This document shows, piece after piece, positions 1-9,136 of a stretch of DNA of 14,210 bases. Location of the stretch: positions 1-14,210 of the forward strand of contig DRKK01000155.1 of NCBI GenBank assembly GCA_011051815.1, in the 5' to 3' direction. Source of the DNA: Sphingomonadales bacterium (GTDB lineage Bacteria > Pseudomonadota > Alphaproteobacteria > Sphingomonadales > Emcibacteraceae). A program made the translations under genes and the position numbers. The notes under the pieces were generated by a model. The model made no database searches, was not told where the DNA came from, and saw nothing but the letters and a program-made list of their open reading frames with translations. How positions within the stretch are numbered: position 1 is the first letter of the stretch; every line of letters begins with the position of its first letter.

Positions 1-891
1 ACTTTTGGGCAGCATATGGACCGATGAACCGCCCGGAATAACCGCCAGCAAATTGTCCCAGCCGCCACGAACGCCGCCCGCATGCTTTTCAATCAGCTCT
101 CTCAGCGGAATGCCCATTTCTTCTTCCACATTACACGGGTTGTTCACGTGACCGGAAATACAAAACAGTTTCGTCCCGGTATTATTCTCCCGGCCCAGAC
201 CGGCAAACCACGCGCCGCCGCGCCGCAGAATGGTCGGGGCCACCGCGATAGACTCCACATTATTCACTGTGGACGGACAGCCATAAAGACCCACATTGGC
301 CGGAAACGGTGGTTTCAGACGCGGTTGGCCCTTCTTGCCCTCAAGACTTTCAATGAGCGCTGTTTCCTCGCCGCAGATATAAGCCCCGGCCCCCCGGTGA
401 ACATAAACGTCAAATTTATAACCCGTCCCGCAGGCATTATCACCGATCAAGCCATCGGCATAGGCCTCTTGTATGGCCGCATCCAGCACATCGGCCTCAT
501 GGACAAACTCGCCGCGAATATAGATATAAGCGGCACAGGCCCGCATGGCGAAGCCAGCCACAAGACAGCCTTCAATCAGCTTATGGGGGTCATGGCGCAT
601 AATCTCCCGGTCCTTACAGGTACCCGGTTCGCCCTCATCCGCATTGACCACCAGATATTGGGGACGTCCATCGGATTCCTTGGGCATGAAGGACCATTTC
701 AGGCCGGTGGGAAATCCCGCTCCGCCCCGGCCACGCAGGCCGGATGCCTTCATCTCGTTAATGATCCAGTCGACGCCTTTTTCCAGTATCTGCTTGGTCC
801 CGTCCCAGTCACCGCGTTTCTTTGCGGCGTCCAGACCATAGCTCTGATAGCCATATAGGTTGGTAAAGATGCGATCTTTATCTGCAAGCAT
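1..891 (-). CDS. nuoF: NADH-quinone oxidoreductase subunit F, 3' end outside window
   Basis: NuoF is the NADH-oxidising subunit of respiratory complex I, in the cytoplasmic arm. It binds NADH and FMN and passes electrons to iron-sulfur cluster N3. The 297 visible residues start [16 protein letters not shown] and include the glycine-rich FMN/NADH-binding loop [13 protein letters not shown] (about 54-66), [13 protein letters not shown] (83-95) and [13 protein letters not shown] (167-179) followed by the PRLKPPFP segment. The family is usually about 420-440 residues, so roughly the last third, with the four cysteines that bind the N3 4Fe-4S cluster, lies beyond position 1. The ATG overlaps the stop codon of nuoE by one base (TAATG), which indicates translational coupling in the nuo operon. 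The reading frame stays open to the window edge with no sign of damage. Identification is secure. Confidence 0.97.
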   Translation of the reverse strand, partial: MLADKDRIFTNLYGYQSYGLDAAKKRGDWDGTKQILEKGVDWIINEMKASGLRGRGGAGFPTGLKWSFMPKESDGRPQYLVVNADEGEPGTCKDREIMRHDPHKLIEGCLVAGFAMRACAAYIYIRGEFVHEADVLDAAIQEAYADGLIGDNACGTGYKFDVYVHRGAGAYICGEETALIESLEGKKGQPRLKPPFPANVGLYGCPSTVNNVESIAVAPTILRRGGAWFAGLGRENNTGTKLFCISGHVNNPCNVEEEMGIPLRELIEKHAGGVRGGWDNLLAVIPGGSSVHMLPKS

Positions 892-1508
892 TATTCCTGC
901 CCTCCCTGTACGGCACAAAATTCTTTTAAGGTCGTCGGGCCACCCTGCGGTGCCGATTTATGACGGTCTGTGGTTTGCGGTCCCGGTACGGGAACCTCAC
1001 CACTCTTGATGGCCTTGATGAATTTACGGGTGCTGTCATTATCCAGATCCTCGTAATATTCCTTTTTATAGGCAATCACCGGCGCATTAACGCACGCCCC
1101 GGCACATTCCACCTCAAGCAGGGTAAACTCACCGTCCGCCGTGGTCTCCCCAAAACCTATGCCCAGCTCATCCTGACAGGCGGCAACCACATCGTCGGAC
1201 CCCCGCAACCAGCATGGGGTGGTGGTACAGACCTCTATCACATGTTTACCCACAGGTTTCAGATTATACATGGTATAGAAGCTCGCCACTTCCTGCACCC
1301 GGATATAGGCCATATCCAGAAGCTCGGCCACATATTCCATCACCGGAATTGAAACCCAGCCGTTATTCTGTTCCTGCGCACGGGTCAGCAGAGGCATCAC
1401 CGCGCTTTGCTTGCGATTTGCGGGATATTTCGCCATCTGTCCCTCGGCCCAGATCATATTCTCAGCCGTAAACTCAAATTTTTCCGCGTTTCTTACACTG
1501 ATGTTCAT
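891..1508 (-). CDS. nuoE: NADH-quinone oxidoreductase subunit E (24 kDa, 2Fe-2S)
   Basis: NuoE is the thioredoxin-fold subunit that sits next to NuoF in the NADH dehydrogenase module of complex I and carries the 2Fe-2S cluster N1a. The 205-residue product has the diagnostic cysteine pattern: C94 and C99 in CTTTPC, then C135 and C139 in ECAGAC. The helical N-terminal part contains [17 protein letters not shown] and [13 protein letters not shown], typical of the family. The C-terminal tail after about residue 170 (PVPGPQ..., then GGPTTLKEF) is longer than in the E. coli protein and resembles the tail of alphaproteobacterial and mitochondrial homologues; that comparison is from memory. The ATG overlaps the nuoD stop by four bases (ATGA) and the stop overlaps the nuoF start by one base, so it is the middle of a coupled operon. 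Confidence 0.97.
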   Translation of the reverse strand: MNISVRNAEKFEFTAENMIWAEGQMAKYPANRKQSAVMPLLTRAQEQNNGWVSIPVMEYVAELLDMAYIRVQEVASFYTMYNLKPVGKHVIEVCTTTPCWLRGSDDVVAACQDELGIGFGETTADGEFTLLEVECAGACVNAPVIAYKKEYYEDLDNDSTRKFIKAIKSGEVPVPGPQTTDRHKSAPQGGPTTLKEFCAVQGGQE

Positions 1509-2683
1509 CGGTCAACCTCTCCGAACACAATATCAAAAGACCCCATCAAGGCCGGAATATCGGCCAGCATATGCCCCCGCGCCACATGATCCATAGCCTG
1601 CAGATGAGCAAAGCCCGGGGCGCGAATTTTACAGCGGTAAGGCTTGTTGCTACCGTCGGAAACCAGATATACACCGAACTCGCCCTTGGGGGCTTCAACG
1701 GCGGCATAGACCTCACCCTCCGGCACTTTGAAGCCTTCGGTATAGAGTTTGAAATGCTGAATCAAAGCCTCCATAGAGGTTTTGATGTTAGCCCGGCGCG
1801 GCGGTGTCACCGTATGATCCGTGGACAGCACATCGCCCTTTGGCATTTTCTCAATACACTGGCGGATGATCCGCATGCTTTGGTACATTTCCTCAATGCG
1901 CAGGACAAAGCGGTCATAACAATCACCGTTTTTGCCCACGACCACGTCAAAATCCATATCATTATAGGCATCATAGGGCTGCGCCTTGCGCAAGTCCCAC
2001 GCCACGTTGGAGCCACGCAACATGGCCCCGGTAAAGCCCAGTGCGTAACATTCCTCTGCGGTTACCTTACCGATACCCACATTACGCTGTTTGAAAATGC
2101 GGTTTTCCGTGACCAGCGTTTCAATATCATTCATGGTTTTCGGGAAATTATCGCACCAGCGCAGAATGTCATCAGCCAGCCCCTCGGGCAGATCCTGATG
2201 CACGCCGCCGGGCCGGTAATAATTGGCATGAAGCCGCGCACCGCATACCCGCTCATAAAATTCCATGAGCAATTCCCTCTCCTCAAACCCCCAGAGGATT
2301 GGTGTCAAGGCGCCCACATCCATACCATGAGCGGTCACATTCATAATGTGATTGAGGATCCTGCCTATTTCGCAATAAAGCACGCGGATATATTGCCCCC
2401 GCTCCGGCACCTCAAGGCCCAAAAGCTTTTCAATAGCCAAACAGAAAGCATGCTCCTGATTCATGGGCGAGACATAATCCAGCCGATCAAAGTAGGGAAT
2501 GCTCTGAAGATAGGTTTTATGCTCAATCAACTTTTCCGTACCCCGGTGCAACAGACCGATATGAGGGTCGGCGCGCTCGACCACTTCACCGTCAAGCTCC
2601 AGAATGAGCCGCAAAACCCCGTGAGCCGCAGGATGCTGTGGCCCAAAGTTTATATTATAGTTTTTAATATCTACTTCAGCCAT
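1505..2683 (-). CDS. nuoD: NADH-quinone oxidoreductase subunit D (49 kDa)
   Basis: NuoD is the 49-kDa subunit of complex I. With NuoB it forms the quinone-reduction pocket at the junction of the peripheral and membrane arms. I chose the start at 2683 ([20 protein letters not shown]), which gives 392 residues and lies 4 bases after the nuoC stop; an in-frame ATG at 2737 would add 18 residues that are not family-like and would overlap nuoC heavily. Visible marks are [13 protein letters not shown] (13-25, with His21 at the expected quinone-site loop), [16 protein letters not shown] (65-80, with the conserved Tyr70), the central [15 protein letters not shown] segment and the C-terminal end [10 protein letters not shown]. 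It is a separate gene, not a nuoCD fusion as in enterobacteria. It ends in TGA, overlapping the nuoE start. Confidence 0.97.
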   Translation of the reverse strand: MAEVDIKNYNINFGPQHPAAHGVLRLILELDGEVVERADPHIGLLHRGTEKLIEHKTYLQSIPYFDRLDYVSPMNQEHAFCLAIEKLLGLEVPERGQYIRVLYCEIGRILNHIMNVTAHGMDVGALTPILWGFEERELLMEFYERVCGARLHANYYRPGGVHQDLPEGLADDILRWCDNFPKTMNDIETLVTENRIFKQRNVGIGKVTAEECYALGFTGAMLRGSNVAWDLRKAQPYDAYNDMDFDVVVGKNGDCYDRFVLRIEEMYQSMRIIRQCIEKMPKGDVLSTDHTVTPPRRANIKTSMEALIQHFKLYTEGFKVPEGEVYAAVEAPKGEFGVYLVSDGSNKPYRCKIRAPGFAHLQAMDHVARGHMLADIPALMGSFDIVFGEVDR

Positions 2684-2687
2684 ATTC

Positions 2688-3326
2688 TCAACTCTCTTGC
2701 CCGCCGGATTCAGCCGTGCCGTCTGCTTTTTCATCACCGGGCAATATATATTTGGCCCCTTCCCAGGGACTCATGAAATCAAAATCCCGAAATTCCTGTT
2801 GCAATTTAACCGGCTCATAAACAACCCGCCGCTCTTCCTCGCTATAGCGCAGCTCCACATAGCCCGTAAGGGGGAAGTCCTTGCGTTGGGGATGGCCCTG
2901 AAAACCATAATCAGTGAGCAGGCGACGCAGATCAGGATGGCCGTCAAACATGACCCCATACATGTCCCATACCTCGCGCTCATACCAGTTGGCCGCTGGA
3001 TAGACGTCTGTTACGGACGGCACCGGTGTTTCATCATCAGCCAGAATTTTTATCCGCACCCGGATATTATGTTTCAGACTCAACAGATGATAAACAACGT
3101 CAAATCGCCGCGCCCGTTCGGGATAATCGACACCACAGATATCCGTTAGCTGGGCAAACTTAAACAAAGCCTCATCCCGCAGGGTGGTCAGAACCGTAAC
3201 AATCTTGTCCGCCCGCGCCCGAACCGTCAGCTCCCCTAGAGCGACCTCAAAGCCATGAACTTCATTTTCCAGCGCCCGGACGATGGCATCGCCCATATCA
3301 TTCAGTGTTTCCTGATTGCTCACCAT
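2688..3326 (-). CDS. nuoC: NADH-quinone oxidoreductase subunit C (30 kDa)
   Basis: NuoC is the 30-kDa subunit of the peripheral arm of complex I. It has no cofactor and packs against NuoD and the iron-sulfur subunits. The chosen ATG at 3326 gives 212 residues ([15 protein letters not shown]...). It is preceded by a strong ribosome binding site, AAGGAGG, which overlaps the nuoB stop, 8 bases upstream. The in-frame upstream extension to 3419 lies inside nuoB and looks non-coding. The 30-kDa signature runs from about residue 114 to 142 ([19 protein letters not shown], then [10 protein letters not shown]), followed by [18 protein letters not shown]. The C-terminus after PWEG (187-190) is a short acidic and polar tail. 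The length matches alphaproteobacterial and mitochondrial NuoC/NDUFS3 homologues. Confidence 0.97.
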   Translation of the reverse strand: MVSNQETLNDMGDAIVRALENEVHGFEVALGELTVRARADKIVTVLTTLRDEALFKFAQLTDICGVDYPERARRFDVVYHLLSLKHNIRVRIKILADDETPVPSVTDVYPAANWYEREVWDMYGVMFDGHPDLRRLLTDYGFQGHPQRKDFPLTGYVELRYSEEERRVVYEPVKLQQEFRDFDFMSPWEGAKYILPGDEKADGTAESGGQES

Positions 3327-3334
3327 AGCCCTCC

Positions 3335-3871
3335 TTATCTGTCCAACGCCACGGTACGTCGAATCTTCTTCTGAAGTTGCAAAATACCGTAAACCAGCGC
3401 CTCTGCTGTGGGCGGACAACCCGGAACATAAATATCTACCGGCACAATGCGGTCACAACCGCGCACCACCGAATAAGAATAATGATAATAGCCGCCGCCA
3501 TTGGCACAGCTGCCCATGGAAATCACATAACGGGGCTCGGCCATCTGGTCATAGACCTTACGCATGGCCGGGGCCATTTTATTGGTCAGGGTTCCCGCCA
3601 CGATCATCACATCGGACTGGCGCGGGGACGCCCGGGGGGCAAATCCCATACGCTCCACATCATAGCGGGGCATACTGGAATGCATCATCTCAACAGCACA
3701 GCAGGCCAGACCAAATGTCATCCACCACAGGGAGCCGGTTCTGGCCCAAGCGATAACATCGTCAAGGCTTGCGACCACAAAGCCCTTGTCGGACAGCTCA
3801 TCAGACAAGGATTTGAAATAAACATCCTGATCCACAGCGGGCAATGTTCCCGCGCTTTCGTCTTTTGACAT
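3335..3871 (-). CDS. nuoB: NADH-quinone oxidoreductase subunit B (PSST, cluster N2)
   Basis: NuoB carries the terminal 4Fe-4S cluster N2 of complex I, which hands electrons to quinone. From the ATG at 3871 ([15 protein letters not shown]) the product has 178 residues. The four cluster ligands are visible: the adjacent pair C57-C58 in [12 protein letters not shown]122 in [12 protein letters not shown] and C152 in [12 protein letters not shown]. The segment [18 protein letters not shown] is also family-typical. The start is favoured because it lies 2 bases after the nuoA stop with a purine-rich GGGAG ribosome binding site inside the end of nuoA. An in-frame ATG at 3904 would add 11 residues read from nuoA sequence and is unlikely. 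The acidic N-terminus before residue about 25 is variable in the family. Confidence 0.97.
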   Translation of the reverse strand: MSKDESAGTLPAVDQDVYFKSLSDELSDKGFVVASLDDVIAWARTGSLWWMTFGLACCAVEMMHSSMPRYDVERMGFAPRASPRQSDVMIVAGTLTNKMAPAMRKVYDQMAEPRYVISMGSCANGGGYYHYSYSVVRGCDRIVPVDIYVPGCPPTAEALVYGILQLQKKIRRTVALDR

Positions 3872-3873
3872 TT

Positions 3874-4239
3874 CTACTCCCACTCCAAAGCCCCCTTCTT
3901 CCATTCATAGATAAATCCAATGGTCAACACGCCCAGGAAAATCATCATGGAAACAAAGCCGAAAAGGCCGATCTTGCCCAGGGAAATTGCCCAGGGAAAC
4001 AGGAAGGCTACCTCAAGATCAAAGATAATGAACAAAATGGCCACCAGATAAAAGCGCACATCAAAGGGCTTTCTGGCACTATCAAAGGCCTCAAACCCAC
4101 ATTCATAAGCGGATAATTTCTCCGCGTCCGGCTTTTGCTCGACCAGCATCATGGGGAGCATAATGAACATGCAAGACATAATTATAGCGATAAAAAAGAA
4201 AATCAGAATTGGAAGATATTCGAGCAGCAATCCATCCAT
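3874..4239 (-). CDS. nuoA: NADH-quinone oxidoreductase subunit A, membrane
   Basis: NuoA is a small membrane subunit of the proton-pumping arm of complex I, next to NuoH and NuoJ at the entrance of the quinone channel. The 121-residue product shows three hydrophobic segments at about 9-31, 62-84 and 92-112. The loop between the first two contains the conserved [20 protein letters not shown] (45-64), and the second segment carries the conserved acidic residues in [11 protein letters not shown] (73-83). It is the first gene of the nuo operon, preceded by AGAAGGGG as a possible ribosome binding site about 10 bases before the ATG. A second ATG four bases further on is out of frame. Upstream, a 169-base gap separates it from tRNA-Asp and holds a promoter candidate. 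Confidence 0.97.
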   Translation of the reverse strand: MDGLLLEYLPILIFFFIAIIMSCMFIMLPMMLVEQKPDAEKLSAYECGFEAFDSARKPFDVRFYLVAILFIIFDLEVAFLFPWAISLGKIGLFGFVSMMIFLGVLTIGFIYEWKKGALEWE

Positions 4240-4314
4240 CTGTGCTCAACCCCTTCTATTTAACATTGTTACGGGCGAAATTCACGCCAACCGTGACGTC
4301 TAACCCTCACTGAT

Positions 4315-4344
4315 TTAATAGCCCGAAGTGACATAAAATGCCAA
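4315..4344 (-). promoter_or_regulatory. Candidate sigma-70-type promoter of the nuo operon
   Basis: On the minus strand TTGGCA (4344-4339) and TATTAA (4320-4315) are separated by 18 bases, resembling TTGACA/TATAAT with five and four matches. Initiation would fall about 70 bases upstream of nuoA. This is pattern matching in an AT-rich gap. It is plausible because a promoter is needed somewhere after the tRNA genes, but it is unproven. Confidence 0.35.
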
Positions 4345-4408
4345 TGCTTTTTTTGGGAAAAAGCTTTACATGTGAAGAATATACAATTGACGGAAAAATA
4401 AGGGAAAA

Positions 4409-4485
4409 TGGCGGGAGTGACGGGACTCGAACCCGCGACCTCTGGCGTGACAGGCCAGCGCTCTAACCAACTGAGCTACACCCCC
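4409..4485 (-). tRNA. tRNA-Asp(GUC)
   Basis: The minus strand folds as a full cloverleaf. The acceptor stem is GGGGGTG with CACTCCC (one G-T pair), the D-arm contains GCTCAGTTGGTTAGAGC, and the anticodon stem CTGGC/GCCAG encloses the loop CTGTCAC, giving anticodon GTC (aspartate). The T-arm reads GCGGG-TTCGAGT-CCCGT. The discriminator base is G73, as expected for tRNA-Asp, and the 3' CCA is encoded in the gene. It lies downstream of tRNA-Val and upstream of nuoA. Confidence 0.97.
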
Positions 4486-4512
4486 AGAAAATACCGCTGA
4501 GGCGTGGGATTG

Positions 4513-4540
4513 ATTTAAGCCATTCACCTGACACAGTCAA
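4513..4540 (-). promoter_or_regulatory. Candidate promoter of tRNA-Asp
   Basis: The minus strand has TTGACT (4540-4535) and TTAAAT (4518-4513) separated by 16 bases, five and four matches to the consensus. The predicted start lies roughly 20 bases before the tRNA 5' end. If real, tRNA-Asp can be transcribed independently of tRNA-Val. Assignment is by pattern only. Confidence 0.4.
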
Positions 4541-4606
4541 GCGGCTTTTCATCAAATCCGATATATTACAAAATATATGGTTAACACATTGTAATATTTA
4601 AGATAA

Positions 4607-4682
<76 letters not shown>

Positions 4683-4726
4683 CATTTCTTAAAACAACAA
4701 CATGCTTCCGTCATCTTGTGGATGCA

Positions 4727-4755
4727 TGTCTACAGACTGTTTGAAGATATGTAAA
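4727..4755 (-). promoter_or_regulatory. Weak candidate promoter of tRNA-Val
   Basis: The minus strand has TTTACA (4755-4750; five matches to the -35 consensus) and, 17 bases on, TAGACA (4732-4727; only three matches to the -10 consensus). It starts directly after the hupB terminator. The -10 box is poor, so this is tentative. Confidence 0.25.
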
Positions 4756-4759
4756 GCCT

Positions 4760-4799
4760 AAAAAAAGACGGTTGGCGATTTTTCCGCCAACCGTCTTTT
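4760..4799 (-). terminator. Rho-independent terminator of hupB
   Basis: A perfect 15-bp stem (4763-4777 paired with 4785-4799; core GACGGTTGGCG) closes a 7-base loop and is followed on the minus strand by seven T residues (4766-4760). It begins 13 bases after the hupB stop. Because the stem also has an A/T run at its other end it could work in both directions, but no plus-strand gene approaches it. Confidence 0.92.
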
Positions 4800-4812
4800 A
4801 AAAACAGGCAAA

Positions 4813-5088
4813 TTACTTGTTAACAGCGTCTTTAAGGCCTTTACCGGCTTTAAACTTAGGCTGTTTAGACGCAGGAATCTGGATTTTTTCACCGGTGCGC
4901 GGGTTACGGCCTTCACTGGCAGCACGTTGTGCAACGCTAAATGTTCCAAAACCGACCAAACGCACATCACCGCCAGATGCCAAAGCATCGGTAATGGATG
5001 AGAATACGCCATCTACAGCAGCTGCTGCATCAACTTTTGAAAGACCGGCGGCAGTTGCCACGGCGGCGACGAGATCATTTTTATTCAC
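4813..5088 (-). CDS. hupB: DNA-binding protein HU
   Basis: HU is a small dimeric nucleoid protein that bends and compacts DNA. The 91-residue product begins [20 protein letters not shown] and contains the family core: [21 protein letters not shown] (about 47-67), with the DNA-binding beta arm around RNPRTGEKI, then the C-terminal [14 protein letters not shown]. The start codon is GTG (5088-5086), supported by AAGGGGA five bases upstream; an ATG seven bases further in is out of frame. HU fits better than IHF because of overall length and the MNKNDLV start. It has its own promoter and terminator and is therefore probably monocistronic. The gene name hupB follows common alphaproteobacterial use for the copy next to lon; the sequence alone cannot separate HU-alpha from HU-beta. 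Confidence 0.95.
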   Translation of the reverse strand: MNKNDLVAAVATAAGLSKVDAAAAVDGVFSSITDALASGGDVRLVGFGTFSVAQRAASEGRNPRTGEKIQIPASKQPKFKAGKGLKDAVNK

Positions 5089-5136
5089 TATCTTCCCCTT
5101 ATGTAAAGTATTACTGAATTGGTTAAAAGTGGATGC

Positions 5137-5165
5137 AGTGTAGCCGCCGTTTTTTATTTCGTCAA
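5137..5165 (-). promoter_or_regulatory. Sigma-70-type promoter of hupB
   Basis: On the minus strand TTGACG (5165-5160) is followed after exactly 17 bases by TACACT (5142-5137), five and four matches to TTGACA/TATAAT. Initiation would be near 5130, giving a leader of about 40 bases before the GTG with its AAGGGGA ribosome binding site. This is the best housekeeping-type promoter match I found in the window. Confidence 0.65.
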
Positions 5166-5240
5166 AGGGAAAACCTCACAAAACTGCGGTTTTTTGAATA
5201 AAGTTTGCTTGACATTGAAAACACTGTGATTTTCACCAAC

Positions 5241-5274
5241 AAAAAAGCACCCGACTTATACAGAAGGGTGCTTT
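5241..5274 (-). terminator. Rho-independent terminator of lon
   Basis: On the minus strand AAAGCACCC (5274-5266) pairs with GGGTGCTTT (5252-5244) around a 13-base loop, followed by a run of six T (5246-5241). It lies about 40 bases after the lon stop and about 75 bases upstream of the hupB -35 box, so it should insulate lon from hupB. Confidence 0.85.
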
Positions 5275-5275
5275 A

Positions 5276-5291
5276 CGGGCAGAAATGCCCG
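5276..5291 (-). other. Small hairpin between lon stop and its terminator
   Basis: On the minus strand CGGGCA and TGCCCG form a 6-bp stem with a 4-base TTTC loop, one base before the main terminator hairpin. It could stabilise the 3' end of the lon message or assist termination. The structure is seen in the sequence; the role is inference. Confidence 0.45.
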
Positions 5292-5316
5292 GAAAAGTTA
5301 CCGGTCTACCCGCTTT

Positions 5317-7722
5317 CTAATGACGGGCCGTCGTGCCAAATTCAGATTCGGATTTATCCTTGGCCAGAGATACCGCCGCTTCCACATCCTCGGGGGCGAG
5401 AGGGATCAAGGATTCTGCCAGCGCAACTTTTAAAACCTGATGTACTTTGCTGACCGGTAAAATATCAAGGCCCCGAATAACATTGTCAGGGATATCCGCA
5501 AGGTCTTTCATATTTTCTTCGGGAATCAATACCGTCTTAATACCACTGCGCAATGCTGCCAGCAGTTTTTCCTTCAGACCACCGATCGGCAGCACCCGCC
5601 CACGCAGGCTTATCTCACCGGTCATGGCCACATCGCGCCGCACCGGATTATTGGTCAGAACCGACACAATAGAGGTGATCATGCCAACCCCAGCAGACGG
5701 GCCGTCTTTCGGTGTCGCCCCTTCGGGCAGATGGATATGAATATCCGTCTTGTCAAACAGGGACGGCTGAATACCAAATTCCAGCGCCCGGGAACGCACA
5801 TAGCTCATGGCGGCCTGAATTGATTCCTGCATCACATCACCCAGCTTGCCGGTGATGGTAACCTTACCCTTGCCGGGGGATGAAATGGCTTCGATCTGCA
5901 AAATAACACCGCCGACCTCGGTCCAGGCAAGACCGGTGGTAACCCCGACCATATCCTTGTCTTCCAACTCGCCAAAAATAAAACGTTTGATGCCGCCGTA
6001 TTTTTCCAGATTACGGCAGGTGATTTTCACGGATTTTACCTTACCCAGCACGATTTCCTTCACCGCCTTGCGGATCAGTTTGGCAATCTCACGTTCCAGA
6101 TTCCGCACCCCGGCCTCGCGGGTATAGCTGCGGATAACTTCGCGAAGGGCTCCCTCGGAAATTGACCATTCGTGGGCTTTCAGTCCGTGGTCCTTCATTT
6201 GTTTGGTGATCAAATGCCGCTTGGCAATTTCAACCTTCTCGTCTTCCGTATAGCCGGACAGGTTAATAACCTCCATCCGGTCCAGAAGCGGTTGCGGCAT
6301 ATTCAGGGTATTGGCCGTGGTCACGAACATCACATTGGACAGGTCATAATCAACCTCCAGATAATGATCGTTGAATTTACTGTTTTGTTCCGGGTCTAGA
6401 ACTTCCAACAGGGCCGATGACGGGTCGCCCCTAAAATCATTGCCCATCTTGTCAATCTCATCCAGCAGGAACATGGGATTGCTGGAACCGGCTTTTTTCA
6501 TACTCTGAATCACTTTGCCGGGCATAGAGCCAATATAGGTGCGCCGATGGCCGCGAATCTCGGCCTCATCCCGCACGCCGCCCACGGAAAAGCGAACAAA
6601 ATTCCGGCCCGTGGCCCGGGCAATGGATTTACCCAGTGACGTCTTGCCCACACCGGGTGGCCCCACCAGACACAGGATCGGGCCTTTAATTTTTTTGGTT
6701 CTTTGCTGAACCGCCAGATATTCCAGAATACGTTCCTTGACCTTTTCCAGACCGTAATGATCCTCATTGAGGATATTTTCGGCCTGTTCCAAATTAAGCT
6801 TGGTCTTACTGTTCTTCTGCCATGGCACTGACAGCATCCAGTCAAGATAGTTGCGCACCACCGTTGCCTCGGCAGACATGGGACTCATGGATTTAAGTTT
6901 TTTCAATTCGCCAAGGCATTTTTCACGGGCTTCCTTGCTGAGCTTGGTGGCTTTGATCTTGTCTTCAAGTTCGCCAATCTCATCCTTGGTCTCATCGCCT
7001 TCACCCAGTTCCTTCTGAATGGCTTTCATCTGCTCATTAAGATAATATTCCCGCTGGGTTTTTTCCATCTGGTTTTTTACCCGGTGGCGAATTTTCTTCT
7101 CCACCTGCATGACACCGATCTCACCTTCCATCACACTGTAAATCTTTTCCAGACGTGATATGAGGTTGGAATTTTCCAGCAATTCCTGTTTGGAAGATAT
7201 GGTCAGCGACAAATAAGACGCCACCACATCGGACAATTTCGCCGGATCTTCAATCTGATTCACCGTGCTTTGTATTTCCGAAGGAATTTTTTTATTGACC
7301 TTGATATATTGCTCAAACTGTTTCAGGACAGAGCGAACAAGGGCTTCCAGCTCTTTTGACTTTTCAACAACCGGCTGGTCAATCTCTGCTTCAGCTTCAA
7401 AAAAGTCATCATTATCCAGATAACGGGTAATCTTGGCCCGCTCGCCGCCTTCCACCAGAACCTTTACCGTCCCGTCCGGCAGTTTCAGGAGCTGCAGAAC
7501 CGTCGATACCGTACCAACCGAATAAATATCGTCCGTCGCCGGATCATCATCATTGGCATCTTTTTGCGAGACAAGAAGAATTTTCTTGTCGTTGCTCATG
7601 ACATCTTCCAGTGCCTTGACCGATTTTTCCCGGCCCACAAACAGCGGTACGATCATATGTGGGAAAACCACAATGTCTCTTAGGGGAAGTACGGGGTATG
7701 TAATACTCATCAGGGCGTCCAT
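5317..7722 (-). CDS. lon: ATP-dependent protease Lon (La)
   Basis: Lon is a cytoplasmic homo-hexameric AAA+ serine protease that degrades misfolded and short-lived regulatory proteins. The 801 residues match the usual length for LonA. Order of domains: N-terminal substrate-binding domain (from about 9, starting [20 protein letters not shown]), a coiled-coil region (about 200-280), then the AAA+ module with Walker A GPPGVGKT (354-361), Walker B FLLDEID (418-424) and arginine-rich [18 protein letters not shown], and the C-terminal protease domain with catalytic Ser676 in [10 protein letters not shown] and Lys719 in [10 protein letters not shown], spaced 43 residues apart as in E. coli. The start at 7722 has only a weak ribosome binding site; an in-frame ATG at 7710 ([10 protein letters not shown]) is a real alternative. 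It ends in TAG, followed by a terminator, and is preceded by a heat-shock promoter candidate. Confidence 0.97.
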   Translation of the reverse strand: MDALMSITYPVLPLRDIVVFPHMIVPLFVGREKSVKALEDVMSNDKKILLVSQKDANDDDPATDDIYSVGTVSTVLQLLKLPDGTVKVLVEGGERAKITRYLDNDDFFEAEAEIDQPVVEKSKELEALVRSVLKQFEQYIKVNKKIPSEIQSTVNQIEDPAKLSDVVASYLSLTISSKQELLENSNLISRLEKIYSVMEGEIGVMQVEKKIRHRVKNQMEKTQREYYLNEQMKAIQKELGEGDETKDEIGELEDKIKATKLSKEAREKCLGELKKLKSMSPMSAEATVVRNYLDWMLSVPWQKNSKTKLNLEQAENILNEDHYGLEKVKERILEYLAVQQRTKKIKGPILCLVGPPGVGKTSLGKSIARATGRNFVRFSVGGVRDEAEIRGHRRTYIGSMPGKVIQSMKKAGSSNPMFLLDEIDKMGNDFRGDPSSALLEVLDPEQNSKFNDHYLEVDYDLSNVMFVTTANTLNMPQPLLDRMEVINLSGYTEDEKVEIAKRHLITKQMKDHGLKAHEWSISEGALREVIRSYTREAGVRNLEREIAKLIRKAVKEIVLGKVKSVKITCRNLEKYGGIKRFIFGELEDKDMVGVTTGLAWTEVGGVILQIEAISSPGKGKVTITGKLGDVMQESIQAAMSYVRSRALEFGIQPSLFDKTDIHIHLPEGATPKDGPSAGVGMITSIVSVLTNNPVRRDVAMTGEISLRGRVLPIGGLKEKLLAALRSGIKTVLIPEENMKDLADIPDNVIRGLDILPVSKVHQVLKVALAESLIPLAPEDVEAAVSLAKDKSESEFGTTARH

Positions 7723-7744
7723 TCGTTGACTGTAATCTTCATAT

Positions 7745-7772
7745 ATTTAGGCATAAAACACCCAAGTTCAAG
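7745..7772 (-). promoter_or_regulatory. Candidate heat-shock (sigma-32/RpoH) promoter of lon
   Basis: The minus strand carries CTTG (7772-7769), then 17 bases, then CCTAAAT (7751-7745). This fits the alphaproteobacterial RpoH pattern as I remember it, CTTG-N17/18-CYTATNT, with one mismatch in the -10 box. Initiation would lie near 7738, giving a very short leader before the ATG at 7722. lon is a classic heat-shock gene, which supports the reading. A sigma-70 reading (TTGAAC, 16 bases, TAAATA) also exists. Confidence 0.5.
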
Positions 7773-7782
7773 GCCGGCCTTG
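7769..7782. repeat. 14-bp perfect palindrome overlapping the lon -35 box
   Basis: CAAGGCCGGCCTTG is exactly self-complementary. One arm supplies the CTTG of the candidate lon heat-shock promoter on the minus strand, and the other arm places a CTTG on the plus strand. It could be an operator for a dimeric regulator or a coincidence of GC-rich sequence. It is flanked on the clpX side by GCGT-TTTT-ACGC, a further small hairpin. Confidence 0.5.
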
Positions 7783-7832
7783 CGTTTTTACGCCTCAAAA
7801 CCCCCAAAATGATGATGACGGAAAAAGGGTGA

Positions 7833-9107
7833 TCAGGCCCCCGCAGGCGCGGATGCCTCACCCTGTTTGGTTTTGGTATAGATATAAAGCGGCTGGGTTT
7901 GACCCTTGACCACATCCGCATTGACCACGACCTCATCAACCCCGTCAAGGCCGGGCAATTCAAACATGGTATCCAGCAAAATATCTTCCATAATCGACCG
8001 CAATCCCCTGGCACCGGTTTTGCGAAGAATAGCCTTTTTGGCAATCTCTATCAACGCGCCATCGGTAAAGGTTAGCTCCACTTCTTCCATGGAGAACAGG
8101 CGCTGATACTGCTTGACCAGAGCGTTCTTGGGTCGGCTGAGAATTTCAACGAGGGCATCTTCATCCAGATCCATCAGGGTTGCCAGAACCGGCAAACGGC
8201 CAACAAATTCAGGAATCAGTCCAAAATGCAACAGATCATCCGGCTCCAAATCCGACAGAATTTCACCGATCTTGCGATCATCATCAGGGGCCACATTAGC
8301 GCCGAAGCCAATGGATTTTCCCTCAAGGCGGTGGGCGATAATCTTGTCAAGGCCAGCAAAAGCGCCGCCGCAAATGAACAGGATATTGGTGGTATCCACC
8401 TGCAGGAATTCCTGCTGTGGGTGCTTGCGCCCGCCTTGGGGCGGCACGCTGGCAACAGTGCCTTCCATGATTTTCAACAGGGCTTGCTGTACGCCTTCCC
8501 CGGATACATCCCGGGTGATAGACGGATTGTCAGACTTACGGCTGATCTTGTCCACTTCATCAATATAAACGATACCGCGCTGGGCATCTTCTACATTATA
8601 TTCAGCGGCCTGAAGCAGTTTCAGAATAATATTTTCCACATCCTCGCCCACATAACCGGCTTCGGTCAGCGTGGTGGCATCGGCCATGGTGAAGGGCACA
8701 TCCAGAATACGGGCCAGAGTCTGCGCCAGCAATGTCTTGCCGCAACCCGTAGGACCCAGCAGAAGAATATTGGATTTCGCCAGTTCAACATCATCACCTT
8801 CTGTGGAATGTTGCAGACGCTTGTAATGGTTATGAACCGCAACGGACAGAACCCTTTTGGCCTGTTCCTGACCGATCACATAATCATCCAGGGTTTGCAG
8901 AATATCAAGCGGTGTGGGAACCCCGTCACCGGTTTTGGCCATGGAGGTTTTATTTTCCTCGCGGATAATATCCATACAAAGCTCAACACATTCATCACAG
9001 ATAAAAACGGTTGGTCCCGCAATGAGTTTTTTTACTTCATGCTGGCTCTTGCCACAAAATGAGCAATAGAGTGTATTCTTGCTTTCACCGGACTTTGATT
9101 TCGTCAT
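7833..9107 (-). CDS. clpX: ATP-dependent Clp protease, unfoldase subunit ClpX
   Basis: ClpX is the AAA+ hexameric unfoldase that recognises tagged proteins and feeds them to ClpP. The 424-residue product has the N-terminal zinc-binding domain with C15, C18, C37 and C40, then Walker A GPTGCGKT (118-125), the pore loop GYVG (151-154), Walker [10 protein letters not shown] (179-187), the second pore element RKH (227-229), the ClpP-docking loop IGF (266-268) and sensor 2 GARGLR (365-370). All key residues are intact and the length is the usual one. The ATG at 9107 has only AGGA about 12 bases upstream, longer than ideal spacing. The 207-base gap to clpP and a promoter candidate suggest it can be expressed separately from clpP. 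No clear terminator follows before lon. Confidence 0.97.
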   Translation of the reverse strand: MTKSKSGESKNTLYCSFCGKSQHEVKKLIAGPTVFICDECVELCMDIIREENKTSMAKTGDGVPTPLDILQTLDDYVIGQEQAKRVLSVAVHNHYKRLQHSTEGDDVELAKSNILLLGPTGCGKTLLAQTLARILDVPFTMADATTLTEAGYVGEDVENIILKLLQAAEYNVEDAQRGIVYIDEVDKISRKSDNPSITRDVSGEGVQQALLKIMEGTVASVPPQGGRKHPQQEFLQVDTTNILFICGGAFAGLDKIIAHRLEGKSIGFGANVAPDDDRKIGEILSDLEPDDLLHFGLIPEFVGRLPVLATLMDLDEDALVEILSRPKNALVKQYQRLFSMEEVELTFTDGALIEIAKKAILRKTGARGLRSIMEDILLDTMFELPGLDGVDEVVVNADVVKGQTQPLYIYTKTKQGEASAPAGA

Positions 9108-9136
9108 AAGGTATCTATTCCTAAAAGTTCCCTTAT

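Noticed and set aside
1571..2776. Long open frame on the plus strand opposite nuoD (about 400 codons)
   Set aside because: It is entirely antisense to nuoC/nuoD, whose protein motifs are unmistakable. The predicted product has no recognisable domain and its composition is that of a shadow frame.
4346..4364. GC-TTTTT / AAAAA-GC hairpin between tRNA-Asp and nuoA as a tRNA terminator
   Set aside because: The stem is nearly all A-T pairs and no T run follows on the minus strand. It overlaps the zone just upstream of the nuo promoter candidate.
4563..4597. ATATTACA...TGTAATAT inverted repeat between the two tRNA genes
   Set aside because: It has an 8-bp A/T-rich stem with a 19-base loop in a very AT-rich gap, so chance is the simplest explanation. 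No sign of an integration site next to tRNA-Val was seen.
5167..5197. Hairpin AAAACC...GGTTTTTT on the plus strand upstream of hupB, looking like a plus-strand terminator
   Set aside because: The stem is only about 6 A/T-rich pairs, no plus-strand gene leads into it, and it lies just upstream of the hupB promoter.
8226..9062. Long open frames on the plus strand opposite clpX, and opposite tig at 10584-11531
   Set aside because: Both are mirror frames of well-defined genes, with no credible start context or family features.
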